DNA of 64,000 nt. Source: Planctomycetota bacterium (GTDB taxonomy: Bacteria; Planctomycetota; UBA8742; UBA2392). The position numbers and the translations under genes were made by a program. The stretch covers positions 2,604,001-2,668,000 of the forward strand of contig JACKID010000001.1 of assembly GCA_020638675.1 (NCBI GenBank), read 5' to 3'. Numbering within the stretch: position 1 is the stretch's first letter; every line of letters begins with the position of its first letter. The notes below the pieces were generated by a model. That model did no database searches, was not told the DNA's origin, and worked only from the letters and a program-made list of their open reading frames with translations. Below are positions 7,873 through 15,463 of this stretch, in pieces.

Positions 7873-8304
7873 GATGACTCCGAATAGAAGATGGCGCGCC
7901 AGAAGAGGCGAGGACCCGACACCCAAGCATTCCCCACGAAGCCGCCTGTGTCAAATTAATACGTATGTTATTCGCACTATTGCGCTTAGCCTATGATTTT
8001 AATGCATCCAATAGTCAGCATGCCCGCCGGGCACTCCGGCGAAATCACGAACACACCGTGCCGTCGCGCGATGCGCTATGGCAGGCAGCCCGCGCCTGGG
8101 AGGCGCGGCGAACGTGGCAGTCGGTCTATGGTGGCGTCATCGCGGCCGAGTGAGGCAGCCGCAGCGGAAGTCGGTCAAGTCGGGTAGATCGGAGCGAACG
8201 TCTACAGTCAGACTCCATGGCGAAACACCCCTGGCGGGAGATTGCGCGCTGGGAGGCGTCCGACACTTCCATTGTCGCCATGGGCAGCCCCGGAGTCAAA
8301 TCAA
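7873..8304. other. Gene-free region upstream of prepilin copy 1
   Basis: About 430 bases with no convincing gene on either strand; short open frames here lack a ribosome-binding site and recognisable composition. It should hold the promoter of the minus-strand prepilin at 7872. A TTGACA on the minus strand (7948-7953) fits a -35 box, but the -10 is weak. A 9-base perfect inverted repeat (CCATGGCGA at 8215-8223 and TCGCCATGG at 8275-8283) could fold an RNA hairpin. I cannot assign a function. Confidence 0.5.
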
Positions 8305-8334
8305 ACAGCCCCGGAGGTGATCCTCCGGGGCTGT
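8305..8334 (-). terminator. Intrinsic terminator of prepilin copy 2
   Basis: A perfect 13-base stem (8305-8317 and 8322-8334) with a TGAT loop, 20 bases beyond the stop of the minus-strand gene at 8354. Read on the minus strand it is followed by TTTGATTTGA, a U-rich tail. Confidence 0.85.
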
Positions 8335-8353
8335 CTTGTGCTGCATCACGGTG

Positions 8354-9004
8354 CTATTCGAAGGTGCGGTCGAAGGGCGCCTTTTCGCCGATGATCTCGT
8401 TCGGCGAGTTTTCCCAGGCTTCCCCGTCGAGGCTGTATTCACCGCTGACGGCGTCGTCCTTGATCAGGTAGGTGGCGGTGTCGCCGTCCGACCACTGAAC
8501 GATGACGCCCTGGTCCTTGTAGTTGTGCCAGTTGCGTGAGTTGAAGGTCAGGATGACCTTGCGGCCCTTGCCCTTGAGACCCATGACCGTCAGCAGGTCA
8601 CCGGCCTTCGGGGCGGTGTAGCTGCAGCTGTTCTGCGGCATTTCGCCGTTTTCGTCCTCAAGCCACTCCTTGCCGGCCTTGGTGTCCGTGGTGGAGTTCA
8701 GGCTGACGATCTTGCTGAGCAGCCCGTCCTCGAGCAGCTTGCGCTTGAAGGCCACCTCGTAGAACTTCTCGCCCTTGGTGTCCTTGATGTTCTTGTCACG
8801 CAGCCGCTTCTTCTTGGCATCGTCGGCGGCGATGTTCTGGAAGCCCGCCATAAGGTCACCGACCTGCTTGACCTCAAGCTTGTTCTTGGCTTCGGTCAGC
8901 TTCGGGATCACCGCGACGGCCAGAATGCCGACCAGCAGCCCCAGAATGCCGATTACGACCATCAGCTCAACCAACGTAAATCCGCGACGTATATTGCGTT
9001 TCAA
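8354..9004 (-). CDS. Type II pseudopilin-like prepilin (copy 2)
   Basis: A 216-residue prepilin. I chose a TTG start at 9004 because AAGGGGA lies about six bases upstream and because it gives an eight-residue leader MKRNIRRG before FTLVELMVVIGILGLLV, exactly the leader length of copy 1. Cleavage is expected after Gly8, with Glu13 at +5. The C-terminal domain shares FNSRNWHNY, WSDG and FD.T[YF]E with copy 1 and has a CSYTAP segment with one Cys. It is a filament subunit or tip protein of a type IV pilus/type II secretion-like system. Both copies lie on the minus strand, separated by the terminator at 8305-8334, so they are transcribed separately. Confidence 0.85.
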   Translation of the reverse strand: MKRNIRRGFTLVELMVVIGILGLLVGILAVAVIPKLTEAKNKLEVKQVGDLMAGFQNIAADDAKKKRLRDKNIKDTKGEKFYEVAFKRKLLEDGLLSKIVSLNSTTDTKAGKEWLEDENGEMPQNSCSYTAPKAGDLLTVMGLKGKGRKVILTFNSRNWHNYKDQGVIVQWSDGDTATYLIKDDAVSGEYSLDGEAWENSPNEIIGEKAPFDRTFE

Positions 9005-9114
9005 TTCAGTTCCCCTTGTTTGGGTTAAAAACGAAACCATCCCTGTATTTGGAGGGTATCCGACGAGCCCAGTATCCTGCAGCGTCCGGAGCCCGTCAAG
9101 CACCCGGCGACAGC

Positions 9115-9135
9115 CCCAGTGTCAGTAACACTGGG
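9115..9135. terminator. Hairpin upstream of prepilin copy 2
   Basis: CCCAGTGT (9115-9122) and ACACTGGG (9128-9135) form a perfect 8-base stem with a five-base loop. A second, longer-loop inverted repeat (GTAAGAT at 9144-9150 with ATCTTAC at 9164-9170) lies next to it. They sit between the end of the MshEN gene at 9175 and the prepilin start, and may stop or attenuate transcription, but no clear T-run follows. Confidence 0.5.
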
Positions 9136-9174
9136 CACAACTGCGTAAGATGAATTGTGACAGAATCTTACACG

Positions 9175-9855
9175 CTAGTGCGTGGGAGGCGTAAAATCGT
9201 CCTCGAGACCCTTCAGCGAGTCCGGGAGGTTTGCGTCGGCCTCTTCCTGCTGCGCCTTCTTGAGCGCAACTTTGCGGTCGCCCTCGTCGATGCTGCCGTC
9301 CACCTTCAGCGCCGGCATGGTCACCGGGCGTTCGAGTTCCGGGTGGCCGCACTTCGGGCACGGTATCTTCATGCCCTCTTTCCAGTTCAGCACGTTGAAC
9401 TTGCTGAAGCAGGCCGGGCAGCCGAGGATCGAGATGTTCTGCGTCTGGAGCAACTCATGCACCTGCTCGGCGCTGAGGATCTGCTTGCTGACCATCACTT
9501 CGCCGAGACGGAAGAACAGGTTGAAACGCTCAAGCTTGGCCTGCTCACGGATGGCGTCATGGACCTGCTGCTCGTTGCAGTAGCCCTTTTCGATCGCCAG
9601 GCGCCCCAGGGTCATGCCCATCTTGCGCACGGCCGGCGACATCTCGAGGCGTGAGCGGTTCTCGCGCTGGATGGCCAGCACGGTCATCAGCTCTTCCTCG
9701 CTGAGGAAGCCGAGGTCGACCATGATCTTGCCGAGGTGGGCGCCGTCGGGGGCTTTTTCCTGCGCTTCAACAGACTTGCCGAGTTGCTCTTCGTTAATGA
9801 AACCGCAGCTCACCGCGATTTTACCGAACAGTACCTCGACCTTGGTTGTCGCCAT
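9175..9855 (-). CDS. Tandem MshEN-like repeats with C-terminal zinc ribbon
   Basis: A 226-residue protein. Four MshEN-type units (LFGKIAVSCGFINEEQL, LGKIMVDLGFLSEEEL, LGRLAIEKGYCNEQQV, LGEVMVSKQILSAEQV) cover residues 8-140; each has the Leu-Gly...Gly-x-[Ile/Leu]-[Ser/Asn]-Glu-Glu-x-Leu pattern of the N-terminal domain of type II secretion/pilus ATPases, which in MshE binds cyclic di-GMP. A zinc ribbon follows (CPAC and CPKC, residues about 145-172). There is no ATPase domain. The neighbouring prepilins suggest a regulatory or adaptor role in a pilus or secretion system, perhaps sensing cyclic di-GMP; that is inference. The gene is divergent from the TPM gene at 10027. Confidence 0.75.
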   Translation of the reverse strand: MATTKVEVLFGKIAVSCGFINEEQLGKSVEAQEKAPDGAHLGKIMVDLGFLSEEELMTVLAIQRENRSRLEMSPAVRKMGMTLGRLAIEKGYCNEQQVHDAIREQAKLERFNLFFRLGEVMVSKQILSAEQVHELLQTQNISILGCPACFSKFNVLNWKEGMKIPCPKCGHPELERPVTMPALKVDGSIDEGDRKVALKKAQQEEADANLPDSLKGLEDDFTPPTH

Positions 9856-10026
9856 CTTGCGCCCCGAACCTGTAAACCGGCGCGATCATAGCACTTCCCA
9901 TCCCCCGATGAAGAGGCTTGGAGCCAACGGACCGGTCAGTGACAACCGTTCCAAGCATGCACACCACTTTGTAATGGAGACATGTCGTCGCATGGGCGAC
10001 GATTGGGGCATCCATCGGAGGCCTTG

Positions 10027-10791
10027 ATGAAGACAATCCTGCTGACCTGTCTGCTTGCCCTGACGGCAGCGCCGCTTGCGGCCAAGATCGACCTGGTGCC
10101 TCCCGGCCCGCGCGAGTTCATCCTGGACAACGCCCGGATGATCTCGGAGACCGACAAGACCACCATTCGCCAACTGTGCGACAAGCTTCTGACCGATACG
10201 GCGACCCCTATCGTGGTCGTGACCATTGAGTCCATGGCCGAGTACGGCGGCGGGGGCATGAGCATCGAGGCGTTTGCCTCCGCGTTGTTCAACCAGTGGG
10301 GCGTGGGACAGGCAAAGATCAACGGACAGGACTTCAACACGGGCATGCTGCTGCTGGTCAGCCAGCTCGACCGCAAGGCGCGCATCGAGTTCGGCGCCGG
10401 ATTGGGGCGCAGATATGACGCCCAGGCCCAGCAGATCATGGACGAGCTGATTATCCCCAACTTCAAGGCCGGCGATTTCAGTGAAGGCATCAAGCAGGGC
10501 GTCACCGGGCTGGAACAGATTGCACGCGGGCTGGACGTGCCGCAGCGACCCATACCGGCTTGGGTCTACTTCGCAGTCGCGATCTTCATCGGGCTGGCGA
10601 TCTTTACCGTGGTTTCGCTGATCCGGCGCGGCAGCAGCGGTTGGGCGTGGCTGTTCTGGGGCGTTGTGTTCGCGTTCATCGGGACGGTCATATACAGCGC
10701 CCTGACCAACCGTGGCGGGGGCGGCGGCTTCAGCGGCGGCTCATTCGGCGGGGGATTTTCAGGAGGCGGCGGCGCCTCGGGAAGCTGGTAG
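10027..10791 (+). CDS. TPM-domain membrane protein, YgcG-like
   Basis: A 254-residue protein. Residues 1-19 are a signal peptide (ILLTCLLALTAAPLAAK). Residues about 30-175 form a TPM (DUF477/TLP18.3) domain with DNARMIS, the conserved NQWGVGQ and NTGMLLLVSQLDRKARIEFG core and YDAQAQQIMDELIIP. Two transmembrane helices follow (about 180-205 and 210-230), and the tail is Gly/Ser-rich (GGGGGFSGGSFGGGFSGGGG), as in YgcG proteins. The TPM domain is periplasmic; in plants a relative repairs photosystem II, and the bacterial role is poorly known. ATG 10027 begins the signal peptide. It forms a pair with the second TPM gene, 8 bases downstream. Confidence 0.85.
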   Translation: MKTILLTCLLALTAAPLAAKIDLVPPGPREFILDNARMISETDKTTIRQLCDKLLTDTATPIVVVTIESMAEYGGGGMSIEAFASALFNQWGVGQAKINGQDFNTGMLLLVSQLDRKARIEFGAGLGRRYDAQAQQIMDELIIPNFKAGDFSEGIKQGVTGLEQIARGLDVPQRPIPAWVYFAVAIFIGLAIFTVVSLIRRGSSGWAWLFWGVVFAFIGTVIYSALTNRGGGGGFSGGSFGGGFSGGGGASGSW

Positions 10792-10799
10792 GAGCGGAC

Positions 10800-11471
10800 A
10801 TGAAAAAAGCATCCAAAGTCTTTCCCGAAGACGATCGCAAGCGCGTCGCGGAAGCCGTGAAGGTTGCCGAGGGCAAGACCTCGGCCGAGATCGTGCCCGT
10901 CGCGGCGACCTCCAGCGGGCGCTACGACCGCAGTGAAGATGTGATCGGGCTCTGGATCGGGGTGATCGCGCTGGTGGTGGTCTGGATTCTGTTTCAGGAC
11001 GCGCAGCCCGACGACTGGGGCGGCACGAAGCTGGTCGTCAACCTGCCGATCGTGCTGGGCATCATCGTCGGCGGCTGGCTGCTGGGCGTGGTGGTCGCCA
11101 ACCAGATCGGCTGGCTGCGTCGCCTGTTCACGCCGCGCAAGGAGCTGCGAGAAGAGGTCCAGCAGGCCGCCAGCAAGGCGTTCTTCGACAGCCGTGTGCA
11201 CCACACGGCCGGCTCAACGGGCGTGCTGATCTTCGTAAGCCTGTTTGAACACGTGGCGGTGATTCTGGCCGACCAGCAGGTGATGGAGAAGCTGGGCCAG
11301 GAAAAGCTCGACCAGTTCCGCAACGACCTGACGGCCAAGCTCAGGGAAGGCAAGTACAGCGAGGCCTTCTGCCAGACGATTGAGCAAATCGGCACGGCCC
11401 TCGGCGAAGTATTGCCCCGAGCCGACGACGACCAGAACGAACTCGAAGACGCGCTGGTGCTGATCGACTAG
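10800..11471 (+). CDS. TPM-domain membrane protein (second)
   Basis: A 223-residue protein with two transmembrane helices near residues 45-65 and 80-100 inserted inside a TPM-type domain: the N-terminal part VAEGKTSAEIVPVAAT, and after the helices RVHHTAGSTGVLIFVSLFEHVAVILAD and EKLDQFRNDLTAKLREGKYSEAF. It therefore resembles the short TPM partner protein often encoded beside YgcG. No signal peptide. GGAGCGGAC precedes ATG 10800. It probably works with the first TPM protein in the membrane; the function is unknown. Confidence 0.8.
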   Translation: MKKASKVFPEDDRKRVAEAVKVAEGKTSAEIVPVAATSSGRYDRSEDVIGLWIGVIALVVVWILFQDAQPDDWGGTKLVVNLPIVLGIIVGGWLLGVVVANQIGWLRRLFTPRKELREEVQQAASKAFFDSRVHHTAGSTGVLIFVSLFEHVAVILADQQVMEKLGQEKLDQFRNDLTAKLREGKYSEAFCQTIEQIGTALGEVLPRADDDQNELEDALVLID

Positions 11472-11523
11472 GCACGGGTTGCCAATCCTCCTTGCGATTG
11501 GCAACGTCCGGGCGGAGGCCAAC

Positions 11524-12006
11524 ATGAACCGACTCGCCCCGTTGATGATTCTCGCACTTCTGTTGTGCGCCTGCGGCGGGGGACTGCCGCCGGAGGCACA
11601 GTCTACGGCCGCTTCGGCAGCAAGCGCGCTGGTATCGCATGACAAGGCGGCGATTGCGAAACTGGTCGTTGCGGGTCAGCGTGAAGGCGCGCTGGGTCTC
11701 GATGCCTCATACCCGATCGAAACGGAAATGAAGAAGAACGAGCTGACGCTATCCGACGTGCTCGATCTTCAGTTCTTCACAGACATCACGGCCGCCAAAG
11801 TCGCTGAAGATGGCGCGGCGCTTGAAGATGAATCCAACGCAAAAGTCATGCTCACGCTCGACTACGGCGAATCCACGTTCGTGGTCAAGTCCTTCCTGCT
11901 GAAGAAGGAGGGCGACGCCTGGCTGATCGACATGAAGGCCACGCTCGAGCTGTGGCACCGGCTGGACGGCGCGGATGCGCTCTCAGTGCTCAAGATGCAG
12001 AAGTAG
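11524..12006 (+). CDS. Small lipoprotein
   Basis: A 160-residue protein. The N-terminus (NRLAPLMILALLLCACGGG) is a lipoprotein signal: hydrophobic stretch, then a lipobox with Leu-Cys-Ala-Cys; the lipidated Cys is probably Cys15 or Cys17. The mature part is an alpha+beta domain of about 130 residues with LTLDYGESTFVVKSFLLKKEGDAWLIDMKA, resembling the NTF2-like/DUF4878 fold that ends in 'W+V/I' strands; this assignment is tentative. It follows the TPM pair on the same strand and ends before a good terminator (12039-12064). Confidence 0.7.
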   Translation: MNRLAPLMILALLLCACGGGLPPEAQSTAASAASALVSHDKAAIAKLVVAGQREGALGLDASYPIETEMKKNELTLSDVLDLQFFTDITAAKVAEDGAALEDESNAKVMLTLDYGESTFVVKSFLLKKEGDAWLIDMKATLELWHRLDGADALSVLKMQK

Positions 12007-12038
12007 TGCTCAGGCGAAACATACGTCTGGCAAAGACA

Positions 12039-12064
12039 AAGACTGGGCCGTTAGGCCCAGTCTT
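12039..12064 (+). terminator. Intrinsic terminator after the TPM/lipoprotein operon
   Basis: An 11-base perfect stem (AAGACTGGGCC, 12039-12049, and its complement, 12054-12064) with a GTTA loop, followed by ATCTCT. It ends the plus-strand unit that starts at 10027. Between it and the stop of the minus-strand gene at 12232 I see no gene. Confidence 0.8.
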
Positions 12065-12231
12065 ATCTCTACCGTTTCCCGTCCGCGGGAAAGGGGGTTG
12101 ATGGACGTTCAGGTCCGCCCGTCTCAACTTACGAGGAGTATACCCCATGGCCGCGCGAGTGACAAAAACGGCCTAATTCCCCTGCTGTCGGTGGCTTAGG
12201 TTCGTGATGCCCGCGGCATGTCTGCTTCACG

Positions 12232-13533
12232 CTAGACCTTCACGCGGGCGTTGAACCAGGCTCCGAACATGGTCTTCATCAGCCACAGTTTGGCGCGGGT
12301 GAGGGGCCATGCGCTTGGGTTGGGCATGAGCCCTCGGCACTCTTCCGGCAGCATAATGAGGCTTACCTTGACGTTCGGCGCGATGCCGATGGGCAGCCCC
12401 TTTTCCATGCAGCGGCGGTAGAAGTGCTGGAACACCGGCACCATATCCTCGACGCGCGGCGGCTTGCGCTTGCCGTAGGCCGCGCCGATCACCGGGCGGA
12501 ACACGCACACCGTCGGGATCGCGCCGTGGTCGACGATCCAGTCGATGGCGCGCATGGATGACTCGACCGGCTCCAGCCCGGCGATGATCTCGCCGTTCAC
12601 CGTGTCAAAGCCGACGTCGTTGGCGTTGAAATCGATCGCGTCCAGATAGCGCTGCAGCCCGCTGCGGCGCGCCTTGCCCGGCCCGATCTCTTTGAACAGC
12701 TCTTCGTCGATGACTTCAAAGCACAGGCTGACGTTGTTCACGCCCAGAGCCTTGAACTTGCGGTAGTTCTCGAAATCCGCATCCGGCGGCGCCTGCAAAC
12801 CGAGCAGCAGCCCGGTGCGCTCCTTCACCGCACGCATCACCGGCTCGAACAGACCCCAATAATCGTTGCTGTCGATAAAACCCGTGTTGATGTGCACGAA
12901 GGTGATGCGGCTTTCCTTGCGCGCGGCCAGCACGGTCTCGACCACGTCCTCGATGCTTTTCTCGACTTCTTCCTGGCTGCCCAGGTTCTGGCCCTCGGTG
13001 CAGAACTTGCAGTATTCGTTCTCGCCGTTCGGGCCCCAGTTCTGGCAGCGCGGGCCCCAGTAAATGCCGAGGTACGTGCCCTGCAGGCAACCGATGCGCT
13101 GCATCAACTTGCCGCTGCTGGTGCGCTGCTTGTACCACTTGGGCTCTTCGGGGATGCGCACTGTGTCAACGTACTCGGCGTTGGCGCGATCCAGCTTGCC
13201 CAGCCACGGGCCTTTGCCCACGGGCTTCAGGTTGTCGTAGGCGTCGTAATCGAACGGCTTCTTGTCGCGCCAAACCTGGTAATCGTCCCCCACCTTCACC
13301 AGCCAGTAGGGCGAGTTCTGCACCCACCACTCGACCACGGGGATGTTGGTGTACATCTCCTCGCCGATCACCACCTCAAGCCCGCTGCCGAGCCCGGCGC
13401 GGTTGCGAATGATCTGGCGTGCGTCGTCGCCCAGCGCGCACGACTCATCGATGCGCAGGCCTTTGCAGTAGAGGTCCAGCTTCAGGTACGCAGGATTTGC
13501 GCGGCCGTCAGGTTGAAAGAGTCCGACTTCCAT
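12232..13533 (-). CDS. Radical SAM protein with CX11CX2C cluster motif
   Basis: A 433-residue protein that looks like a radical SAM enzyme. C163, C175 and C178 (GPRCQNWG...EYCKFC) stand where the AdoMet [4Fe-4S] cysteines should be, but the spacing is CX11CX2C instead of CX3CX2C. Downstream, FVHINTGFIDSNDY, a QAPPDADF segment, NVSLCFEVID and GEIIAGLEPVESSMRAIDWI follow the order of TIM-barrel strands in biotin-synthase-like radical SAM proteins. The product is unknown; the N-terminal 145 residues are an extra domain. ATG 13533 was taken in preference to a TTG at 13566. It lies downstream of the sigma/anti-sigma pair, separated by a hairpin at 13613-13644, so it may be independent. Confidence 0.75.
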   Translation of the reverse strand: MEVGLFQPDGRANPAYLKLDLYCKGLRIDESCALGDDARQIIRNRAGLGSGLEVVIGEEMYTNIPVVEWWVQNSPYWLVKVGDDYQVWRDKKPFDYDAYDNLKPVGKGPWLGKLDRANAEYVDTVRIPEEPKWYKQRTSSGKLMQRIGCLQGTYLGIYWGPRCQNWGPNGENEYCKFCTEGQNLGSQEEVEKSIEDVVETVLAARKESRITFVHINTGFIDSNDYWGLFEPVMRAVKERTGLLLGLQAPPDADFENYRKFKALGVNNVSLCFEVIDEELFKEIGPGKARRSGLQRYLDAIDFNANDVGFDTVNGEIIAGLEPVESSMRAIDWIVDHGAIPTVCVFRPVIGAAYGKRKPPRVEDMVPVFQHFYRRCMEKGLPIGIAPNVKVSLIMLPEECRGLMPNPSAWPLTRAKLWLMKTMFGAWFNARVKV

Positions 13534-13612
13534 AAGGCTCAGGCCGGGGTGTAGCGGGGCACCCAAGTGTAACGGCGTTATGTGCCGAGTCCACCGGGAG
13601 CGCCGTTAACGC

Positions 13613-13644
13613 ACACGAGGCCGGCGTGGGATCCGGCCTCGTGT
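13613..13644 (-). terminator. Hairpin after the anti-sigma fusion gene
   Basis: A perfect 12-base stem (ACACGAGGCCGG, 13613-13624, and its complement, 13633-13644) with an eight-base loop, 15 bases beyond the stop at 13660. No T-run follows on the minus strand, so termination may be partial. Confidence 0.65.
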
Positions 13645-13659
13645 ACCACAACGGTTTTG

Positions 13660-14871
13660 CTACTGCTTGCGGCGATCCTTGGGGCGCTCCGCGTCCTTAC
13701 GCTCGCGTTCTTCGCGGGCCTTGCGCTCGGCGTCTTCCTTGCGCTTGCGTTCGGCGTCGTCGCGCTCCTTGCGTTCCCCGTCTTCTTTGCGGGCGCGCCT
13801 GGCCGCCTCTTCCTCGCGGGCCTTGCGTTCGCGCTCGGCGTCGGCGTCGCGTTCGCGCTCGGCATCCTTGCGTTCCGCGTCGCGACGGTCTGAATCCTTG
13901 CGGTCGCCTTCGCGCTTGCGCTCGGCGTCCTTGCGATCACCTTCCTTGCGGTCGTCGTCGCGACGGTCATCGTCCTTGGCGTTGCGGATGCGCTCCTTGA
14001 GGTTCGCGATCTCCTCCTTCTTGTCCTTGATCGCGTTCTCGATGCGCTCGATCTTCTGGCGCTTCTCGCGGCTGTCATCCATGCCGCGGGCGCGCTCCAG
14101 CTTGGCCTGCAGCGCCTCCAGCTCCTTTTCGAGCTGCTCAAGCTTCGCGGCCGGGCGTTCGACGCGGTCGTTGTCCTGCGCCGAGACGTACTGGTTGTCG
14201 ACAAACGCTGAGCCTGCCATCACGCATACGGCCAGTGCGCCTACCTTGATCCATTGCTTCGCTGACATGTCCTTCTCCTCGATCTGGTGTGTGGAGAGCC
14301 ACGGCATCATGCCCGTGAGCTCCGCCTGGGTGGGGACTTCGCCTACCTTGACCAGCACCTGTCCTTCGACGTCCTCTACGCGATGACCGTCTTTCACCAG
14401 TGCGGGCGCGCCGCTCTTGACGACGTACCAGCCGCTCTCGACTTGCAGCGCATCCAGGCCGCCGCCCAAAGCGGCCGGGGTGAACTGCGCGTCGATCGTG
14501 GCTGCCACGTTGTCCGGAAGCGCCACACTGGAAGGGGTTGACGGGTTGGGCTTGGGGTCCGTTTCCGGCATGACAATCAGGATCAGCAGCGCCGCGATGC
14601 CGGCCGCGACGACGCCTTCCATGGCGTACTTGAGCCAGGGCTTGGCCCGGAGCCCGCCCTTAGCCGCGACGCGGGGCAGCAGCCTGAGGGGTGCTTCGGC
14701 CGCAGCCGGGTCGGCACCCTGCGCCGGGGCAGATGCGGCGACGGCGACTTCGACGCCGGTTGCCGCCCGCAGGATGATGTCTGCAAGTTCCGGGCGCGGG
14801 CCGCCGTGGAAAATCTCCTCGAGCGCGTCATCGAGCAGCAGGTCGGCGACATATGTTGCCTGGTCGCTCAT
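13660..14871 (-). CDS. Anti-sigma-like protein fused in frame to a charged coiled-coil protein
   Basis: A 403-residue open frame. Residues 1-80 are cytoplasmic, 84-101 form a transmembrane helix (GVVAAGIAALLILIVM) and 102-200 an extracytoplasmic part, the layout of an anti-sigma factor. Residues 202-235 look like a new signal peptide (MSAKQWIKVGALAVCVMAGS, with a cleavage-like VSAQ), preceded at the DNA level by GGAGAAGG and an ATG at 14268. The rest is a coiled coil (about 238-300) and a very charged Arg/Lys/Asp/Glu repeat (about 300-403). No stop codon separates the two halves. Either one protein has two membrane segments, or the second half is also made separately (202 residues). ATG 14871 overlaps the sigma gene stop (ATGA), so the two are translationally coupled. 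Confidence 0.75.
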   Translation of the reverse strand: MSDQATYVADLLLDDALEEIFHGGPRPELADIILRAATGVEVAVAASAPAQGADPAAAEAPLRLLPRVAAKGGLRAKPWLKYAMEGVVAAGIAALLILIVMPETDPKPNPSTPSSVALPDNVAATIDAQFTPAALGGGLDALQVESGWYVVKSGAPALVKDGHRVEDVEGQVLVKVGEVPTQAELTGMMPWLSTHQIEEKDMSAKQWIKVGALAVCVMAGSAFVDNQYVSAQDNDRVERPAAKLEQLEKELEALQAKLERARGMDDSREKRQKIERIENAIKDKKEEIANLKERIRNAKDDDRRDDDRKEGDRKDAERKREGDRKDSDRRDAERKDAERERDADAERERKAREEEAARRARKEDGERKERDDAERKRKEDAERKAREERERKDAERPKDRRKQ

Positions 14872-15407
14872 ACCTGCCCCGACCTTTCTCGAAGGGACGC
14901 GCCCTTCATCTTGCGCTCGACGCATGCCTTCAGCACGCTGCGCGAACGCTGCAGCAGCGTCTTCAGCCCGTTCTCCTTCATGCCAAGCTTCTCGGCCGCA
15001 ACGGCCTGCGGCTGGTTGTCGCGATAGACGGCGATCACCGCCTCTTTGGCGCGCCCGCGCAGCTCTTCGATGCAGCGGCGCAGAGCGCCGACGTACGCGT
15101 CGCCGCCATCTTCGAGGTGGTTCTTGGCGACAGTCTCGGCGGCCTCGAGGTCAACCTCGCGGCGGGTGCGAAGATGGCGGCGTGCGTGCAGGAACTGGAA
15201 GCGTGCGGACTTGCGCAGGTACGTCGCCGTCGCGGCCGGGTCGATATCCTCAAAGCCTTTTCGGATGACGACGAGAAACGTTTCCTGCGTGAGGTCGTCG
15301 GCCTGCTCGCGCGTGCAACCCAACAGGCGCAGATAACGCCAGACTCCGGCGTGGTGTTCGCGCACGAGGGTTTCGAGATCAAGCTGGGCCATTACGACGG
15401 TGCTCAT
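14868..15407 (-). CDS. ECF-type RNA polymerase sigma factor
   Basis: A 179-residue sigma-70 family protein of the ECF class. Region 2 spans residues about 10-75, with YLRLLGCTREQADDLTQETFLVVI, where DDLTQETF is the core-binding motif. Region 4 spans about 115-170, with a helix-turn-helix around QAVAAEKLGMKENGLKTLLQRSR. It should direct RNA polymerase to promoters controlled by the coupled anti-sigma protein (ATGA overlap at 14868-14871). ATG 15407 is preferred; a GTG lies two codons upstream and another ATG at 15392. The signal is unknown, but the partner is membrane-bound. Confidence 0.85.
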   Translation of the reverse strand: MSTVVMAQLDLETLVREHHAGVWRYLRLLGCTREQADDLTQETFLVVIRKGFEDIDPAATATYLRKSARFQFLHARRHLRTRREVDLEAAETVAKNHLEDGGDAYVGALRRCIEELRGRAKEAVIAVYRDNQPQAVAAEKLGMKENGLKTLLQRSRSVLKACVERKMKGASLRERSGQV

Positions 15408-15463
15408 ACCCACTAACTGCCCGGGAGAGACCCAACCTATTCAGAATTGTCTGAAAACTTGCG

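Noticed and set aside
7965..8471. Short open frames in the gap upstream of prepilin copy 1
   Set aside because: They have no ribosome-binding sites, overlap a terminator or the prepilin gene and look like random high-GC frames.
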